64,000 nt of DNA from Finegoldia magna_J. GTDB lineage: Bacteria > Bacillota > Clostridia > Tissierellales > Peptoniphilaceae. The stretch spans positions 62,001-126,000 of the forward strand of contig NZ_NDYF01000009.1 of NCBI RefSeq assembly GCF_002243175.1. The letters run 5' to 3'. Shown in pieces: positions 61,601 to 64,000 of this stretch (positions within the stretch are counted from its first letter, which is position 1; each line of letters begins with the position of its first letter). Under the pieces are notes generated by a model, which saw nothing but the letters and a program-made list of their open reading frames with translations, was not told where the DNA came from and made no database searches. The translations under genes and the position numbers were made by a program.

Positions 61601-62894
61601 TGAAGATAAAAACGTATATGTTAATAATTCAGAGATAAAATATTTGCAAAGAGGAATCTTGGGAGTTAAAAGAACTTCGGGGCAACATCCAGGTGGAGTA
61701 ATGATAGTTCCAAGAGATAAAGATATTGAAGATTTTTGTCCAGTTCAACATCCTGCGGATGATGTTAACAGTGATATAATCACTACTCATTTCAATTATA
61801 AGTCTATAAGTGGTAGAATTTTAAAGCTTGACTTGCTTGGACACGATGTGCCAACAATTATAAAAATGTTGTCGGATATGACAGGAGTGGATCCATTAAC
61901 TATTCCTATGGATGATAAGGAGACAATGAGTATTTTTTCTTCAATAGATGCTTTACACTTTCAAGAATTAATTGATGGACTAGATATTGGAACATTAGGA
62001 ATACCTGAATTTGGTACAAACTTTGTAAGAGGAATGTTGAGAGATACAACTCCAAAAACTTTTTCGGAATTAGTTAGAATTTCTGGATTGTCTCATGGCA
62101 CAAATGTATGGTTAAATAATGCACAAGATCTAATAAGAGATGGTGTTGTCGAATTGAAAGATACTATCTGTACAAGAGATGATATTATGATTTATCTAAT
62201 AAATAAGGGCCTTGAAAAGAAAAGATCATTTAAAATAATGGAAATAGTAAGAAAAAATAGACTTCTTGATGAAGATACTCTAAATTATATGACCGAAAAT
62301 GGTGTTCCAGATTGGTACATTGAATCTTGTAAAACTATTGAGTATCTTTTCCCGAAAGCCCATGCTGTAGCTTATGTTATGATGAGTTATCGAATTGCTT
62401 ATTTTAAAGTACACTATCCAGAAGCTTTTTATTCAACATTTTTTACTATAAAATTACAAGATTATCCTGGTGATGTTATTGTAAGCGGATTAAGTGCAAT
62501 TAGAGAAGAAATGCAATCATTGAAAGATAAGTACAAAGAATCCAATTCTAAGATGACAGCAAAGGATAGTAACAAATACTCTGTATTAGAAGTAGCAGAA
62601 GAAATGTATTGCAGGGGAATAAAACAATCAAGAGTTGACTTGCATAAATCTGACAAGGCTAGGTTCAAAGTATTAGAAAAAGGATTCATTCAGCCTCCTT
62701 TTAATGCACTAGAAGGGGTTAGCGACGCAAACTCTATTGCTATTTTTGAAGAAATACAAAAAGGTGATTTTATTTCAAAACAAGATTTTACTATGAGAAC
62801 GAAAGTTAATAAAACAGCTTTAGAAATACTAGAAAACCACGGTGTTTTAGATGGTTTACAAAATGAAAATCAAATAAGTTTATTTGATTTTTAG
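58629..62894 (+). CDS. polC: DNA polymerase III alpha subunit, Gram-positive PolC type
   Basis: The replicative polymerase with built-in proofreading, 1421 residues. Order: N-terminal region; OB fold (about 225-310); first half of a PHP domain (about 315-390); the 3'-5' exonuclease (400-570; FDIETTGL with Asp406 and Glu408, HNADFDMGFI, HRACDDA); second half of PHP; then the palm and fingers (GYAVLYIIAQKLV, GSRGSVGSSFVATMADITEVNPL, PDIDLNFAGEYQ). A four-Cys zinc site lies between the GSRGSVGSS and PDIDLNF motifs. Exonuclease and polymerase motifs are intact, but PHP metal ligands are replaced (Tyr322, Lys354, Tyr715, Lys717). GAGAGG precedes the ATG. Confidence 0.96.
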   Translation: MHLLLNDVLKKIGLKYDSKYPIYIDKLTYNKDNDELDCLINIQKDESKDSLSEFIQKDLLDFIAKINIDYTEYEDSKINFSKDALIKILKTSDFCEYSSCIDFKNSKINDSEISLIFNFEQIRDKFISDQKDNELTKLINKTYNLNYSVKSEIVELKDNDDYRQNLIEYDNSIRKKIAESIKDTPKQEKEEVKKTGIKCGKDITKSPIKIKEIIENEDDTCIRAEIIDVDVRSIKDGESFIISLDLRDESGAIFAKKFLKKKEFEAFGDKLKSGVYLLLTGRLEFDRFTSGKSFSIKQMQEIEKPESRKDEYEKKRVELHMYSQMSQLDGFIDLDECCKTLKKWGHTALGLTDKSVVQGYPQLYDACSKNGLKPLFGMEAKIIEDDFRIITNPYNSMNLQEFVVFDIETTGLSNATEKITEIGAVKIVGNQIVDEFNQLINPEIPIPEKITELTSITNEMVKDMPKIDEVLPEFLKFVGDSTLIAHNADFDMGFIKKNCLDLGINPVRTYIDTLAFARALEPHLKNHKLDTLTKKYNVNLFNHHRACDDARATGEVFICMVKDLEKRGVKFDININKMDSEWSISKRESHTATIYAQNLVGLKNLYKLVTASNLKYFYREGGIPKSELNKRREGLVIGSGNEDGELIKAILGFESDEKLDEIISRYDFLEVQPPIYYDGVKSKRMSFNLKSCEELTRKLYDLSKKHNKPLVADSYAKYFEKTDYIFRNIILEGQPRKIYGEKFPTLFFRTTDEMMNEFSFLEKDVAEEIVIDNTIKISEMLDDIKPIPDGTFPPVIEGSDTELREMTYKKARSIYGDDLPEIVESRLERELSSIISNGYAVLYIIAQKLVKKSNEDGYLVGSRGSVGSSFVATMADITEVNPLIPHYICENCKHSEFIHDENIGSGVDLEDKICPVCGQPLKKEGHNIPFEVFLGFDGDKEPDIDLNFAGEYQPTVHKYTEELFGEGKVFRAGTIGTISDKTAYGYIKKYFEDKNVYVNNSEIKYLQRGILGVKRTSGQHPGGVMIVPRDKDIEDFCPVQHPADDVNSDIITTHFNYKSISGRILKLDLLGHDVPTIIKMLSDMTGVDPLTIPMDDKETMSIFSSIDALHFQELIDGLDIGTLGIPEFGTNFVRGMLRDTTPKTFSELVRISGLSHGTNVWLNNAQDLIRDGVVELKDTICTRDDIMIYLINKGLEKKRSFKIMEIVRKNRLLDEDTLNYMTENGVPDWYIESCKTIEYLFPKAHAVAYVMMSYRIAYFKVHYPEAFYSTFFTIKLQDYPGDVIVSGLSAIREEMQSLKDKYKESNSKMTAKDSNKYSVLEVAEEMYCRGIKQSRVDLHKSDKARFKVLEKGFIQPPFNALEGVSDANSIAIFEEIQKGDFISKQDFTMRTKVNKTALEILENHGVLDGLQNENQISLFDF

Positions 62895-62926
62895 TGATAT
62901 GTTATAATTAGATAAATGGAGTGATT

Positions 62927-63910
62927 ATGGATAAACATTTAATTTACAAAACTAATAATGAAAAATTAATAACTTTTATTTTTGGTCAATTAGAAAAAAA
63001 CGCAAAAAAAATTGAAGAAGCTTGTGATGTTATATTAAAGATTTCTGAAGAAGGTATTCTAATTAGTGGTTCTGATTTGAATATTGAAAGTGCAAGTAAT
63101 CTTTTAGAATCATTAAATACACATACTTTATCTGGGAACGAAATAGCAGATCAGGATTTGGATTATTTGCTTTCTAACTTAGAAAAAATAAAACAAGAAA
63201 ATATTTCAAAAATTAAGGACTATGTAATTTGCTACAATTCAAAAGGTAAACCTTTAAAGCCAAAAACTGTAAATCAAAGAAACTATGTTGAAATGATTAA
63301 TAAAAATGATATTGTTTTTGGAATAGGACCTGCAGGTACAGGAAAAACTTACTTGGCAATGGCTATGGCAATAAATGCATTTAGAAATAACGAAGTAGAT
63401 AGGATAATTTTAACTAGACCAGCTGTAGAAGCTGGAGAAAGTTTAGGATTTTTGCCAGGAGATCTTCAAGAAAAAATTGATCCTTATCTAAGACCTATAT
63501 ATGATGCTATGTTTGATATATTAGGTTATGAGAATTTTGAAAAATTTAAAGATAGAGGATTGATAGAAGTAGCACCATTGGCATATATGAGAGGTAGAAC
63601 TTTAGATAATGCATACATTATATTAGATGAAGCACAAAACACTACCAATGAACAAATGAAGATGTTTTTAACTAGAATAGGATATGGTTCAAAAGCTATA
63701 GTAACGGGAGATATTACACAAGTTGACTTACCAAGAGGTAAAAAATCAGGGTTACTAGTTGCGACTAATATTCTTAGAGACATAAAAGGAATAAGCTTTT
63801 TAGAGTTTGAAAAAACAGATGTTGTAAGACATCCACTTGTACAAAAAATTATTGGAGCTTATGAAAAATTAGATAACAATAGGTCGAATTATGATAATAC
63901 AGATAAGTAA
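62927..63910 (+). CDS. PhoH family ATPase
   Basis: A 327-residue P-loop protein related to PhoH/PhoL. Walker A GPAGTGKTYLAMAMA is near residue 135, TRPAVEAGESLGFLPGDLQEKIDPYLRP near 165, Walker B YIILDEAQNTT near 230, and GDITQVDLP near 260. The N-terminus looks like a degenerate KH-type domain. PhoL is linked to RNA metabolism next to YbeY, as here. A GTG at 62921 lies within the ribosome site, so ATG 62927 is used. A TATAAT at 62903-62908 may belong to a weak promoter. Confidence 0.93.
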   Translation: MDKHLIYKTNNEKLITFIFGQLEKNAKKIEEACDVILKISEEGILISGSDLNIESASNLLESLNTHTLSGNEIADQDLDYLLSNLEKIKQENISKIKDYVICYNSKGKPLKPKTVNQRNYVEMINKNDIVFGIGPAGTGKTYLAMAMAINAFRNNEVDRIILTRPAVEAGESLGFLPGDLQEKIDPYLRPIYDAMFDILGYENFEKFKDRGLIEVAPLAYMRGRTLDNAYIILDEAQNTTNEQMKMFLTRIGYGSKAIVTGDITQVDLPRGKKSGLLVATNILRDIKGISFLEFEKTDVVRHPLVQKIIGAYEKLDNNRSNYDNTDK

Positions 63911-64000
63911 TAGACAAGATGATTTTCAAATTGATGATGAATTAAGATTTGATATTGAAAATTCAATAAAAATATGTTTGCTTCAAGAATTAAATGATGA
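63891..64000 (+). CDS. ybeY: Endoribonuclease YbeY, N-terminal part
   Basis: Only the first 36 codons lie in the window; the frame continues past the end. The start MIIQISNRQDDFQIDDELRF and the following helix match the beginning of YbeY, an endoribonuclease in rRNA maturation and ribosome quality control. It overlaps phoH by 20 bases, the usual phoH-ybeY arrangement. The catalytic H3 zinc motif would be downstream. The call rests on this short piece and the neighbour. Confidence 0.72.
   Translation, partial: MIIQISNRQDDFQIDDELRFDIENSIKICLLQELND

Noticed and set aside
1..64000. Insertion sequences, prophage, CRISPR, integrons
   Set aside because: No transposase, integrase, phage structural gene, spaced direct repeats or att-like duplication was seen; all intergenic stretches are under 300 bases.

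Overview
This is a strongly A+T-rich, gene-dense window with AGA as the dominant arginine codon. It looks like core chromosome of an anaerobic low-GC Gram-positive. Pointers are PolC-type DNA polymerase III, an infC-rpmI-rplT operon with a leader attenuator, a T-box in front of thrS, YhaO/YhaN-like genes, an Asp23-FakA-RecG-RsmD-CoaD block, the MEP enzyme IspG, SelD, a K+-dependent membrane pyrophosphatase and a DUF3793/flavodoxin pair. The gene content and protein style best fit the Peptoniphilaceae/Tissierellia (Finegoldia magna or a close relative). That placement is inference from recalled protein style, not a database result. I see no insertion sequence, prophage, CRISPR array or rRNA.

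Layout. 1-2146: rsgA (3' part), rpe, thiT, thiN, then rpmB facing them. 2570-7742: asp23-like, fakA, recG, rsmD, coaD. 7819-9306: a coiled-coil protein facing a flavodoxin/DUF3793 pair whose promoter is flanked by Fur-like inverted repeats. 9512-14041: secG, hppA, a CorC/HlyC protein and map. 14081-17200: tmcAL, then three poorly known genes (macro-like, zinc-PLC-like, all-helical). 17290-17525: tRNA-Phe, tRNA-Gly and tRNA-Cys behind one consensus promoter. 17577-22113: a GNAT/DUF6873-like protein, hisS, and thrS behind a T-box. 22194-28063: a heterodimeric ABC exporter and an MprF-like protein. 28064-29318: infC-rpmI-rplT. 29350-30339: on the minus strand, a new small membrane ORF, recX and a GIY-YIG gene. 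30431-37317: ydbC-like, yhaO-like, yhaN-like, phosphoesterase, CYTH, topA.

37432-40389 holds rpsB, tsf, pyrH and frr. 40620-46153 holds an SH3/NlpC cell-wall hydrolase, comEA, selD, an atypical response regulator, a cyclophilin and tdk. 46175-47757 (minus) is rodA-luxS. 47831-49271 is the base-excision pair nfo-nth. 49340-54903 is a complete-looking pyrBICFKDE operon. 55031-62894 is uppS-cdsA-rseP-ispG-polC, without the dxr gene usually found between cdsA and rseP. The window ends in phoH and the 5' end of ybeY.

Most of the window is housekeeping: translation, nucleotide and isoprenoid synthesis, DNA repair and cell-wall work in tightly packed operons. The observations most worth a second look are: a PolC whose PHP domain has lost its recognisable metal ligands; an infC that appears to start on AUA; a response regulator lacking the acidic pair and the conserved lysine; a 31-codon membrane ORF coupled to recX; the GNAT/DUF6873-like fusion; the Fur-like operator pair; and the missing dxr. 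Several starts have been moved to the codon with the best-placed Shine-Dalgarno sequence.
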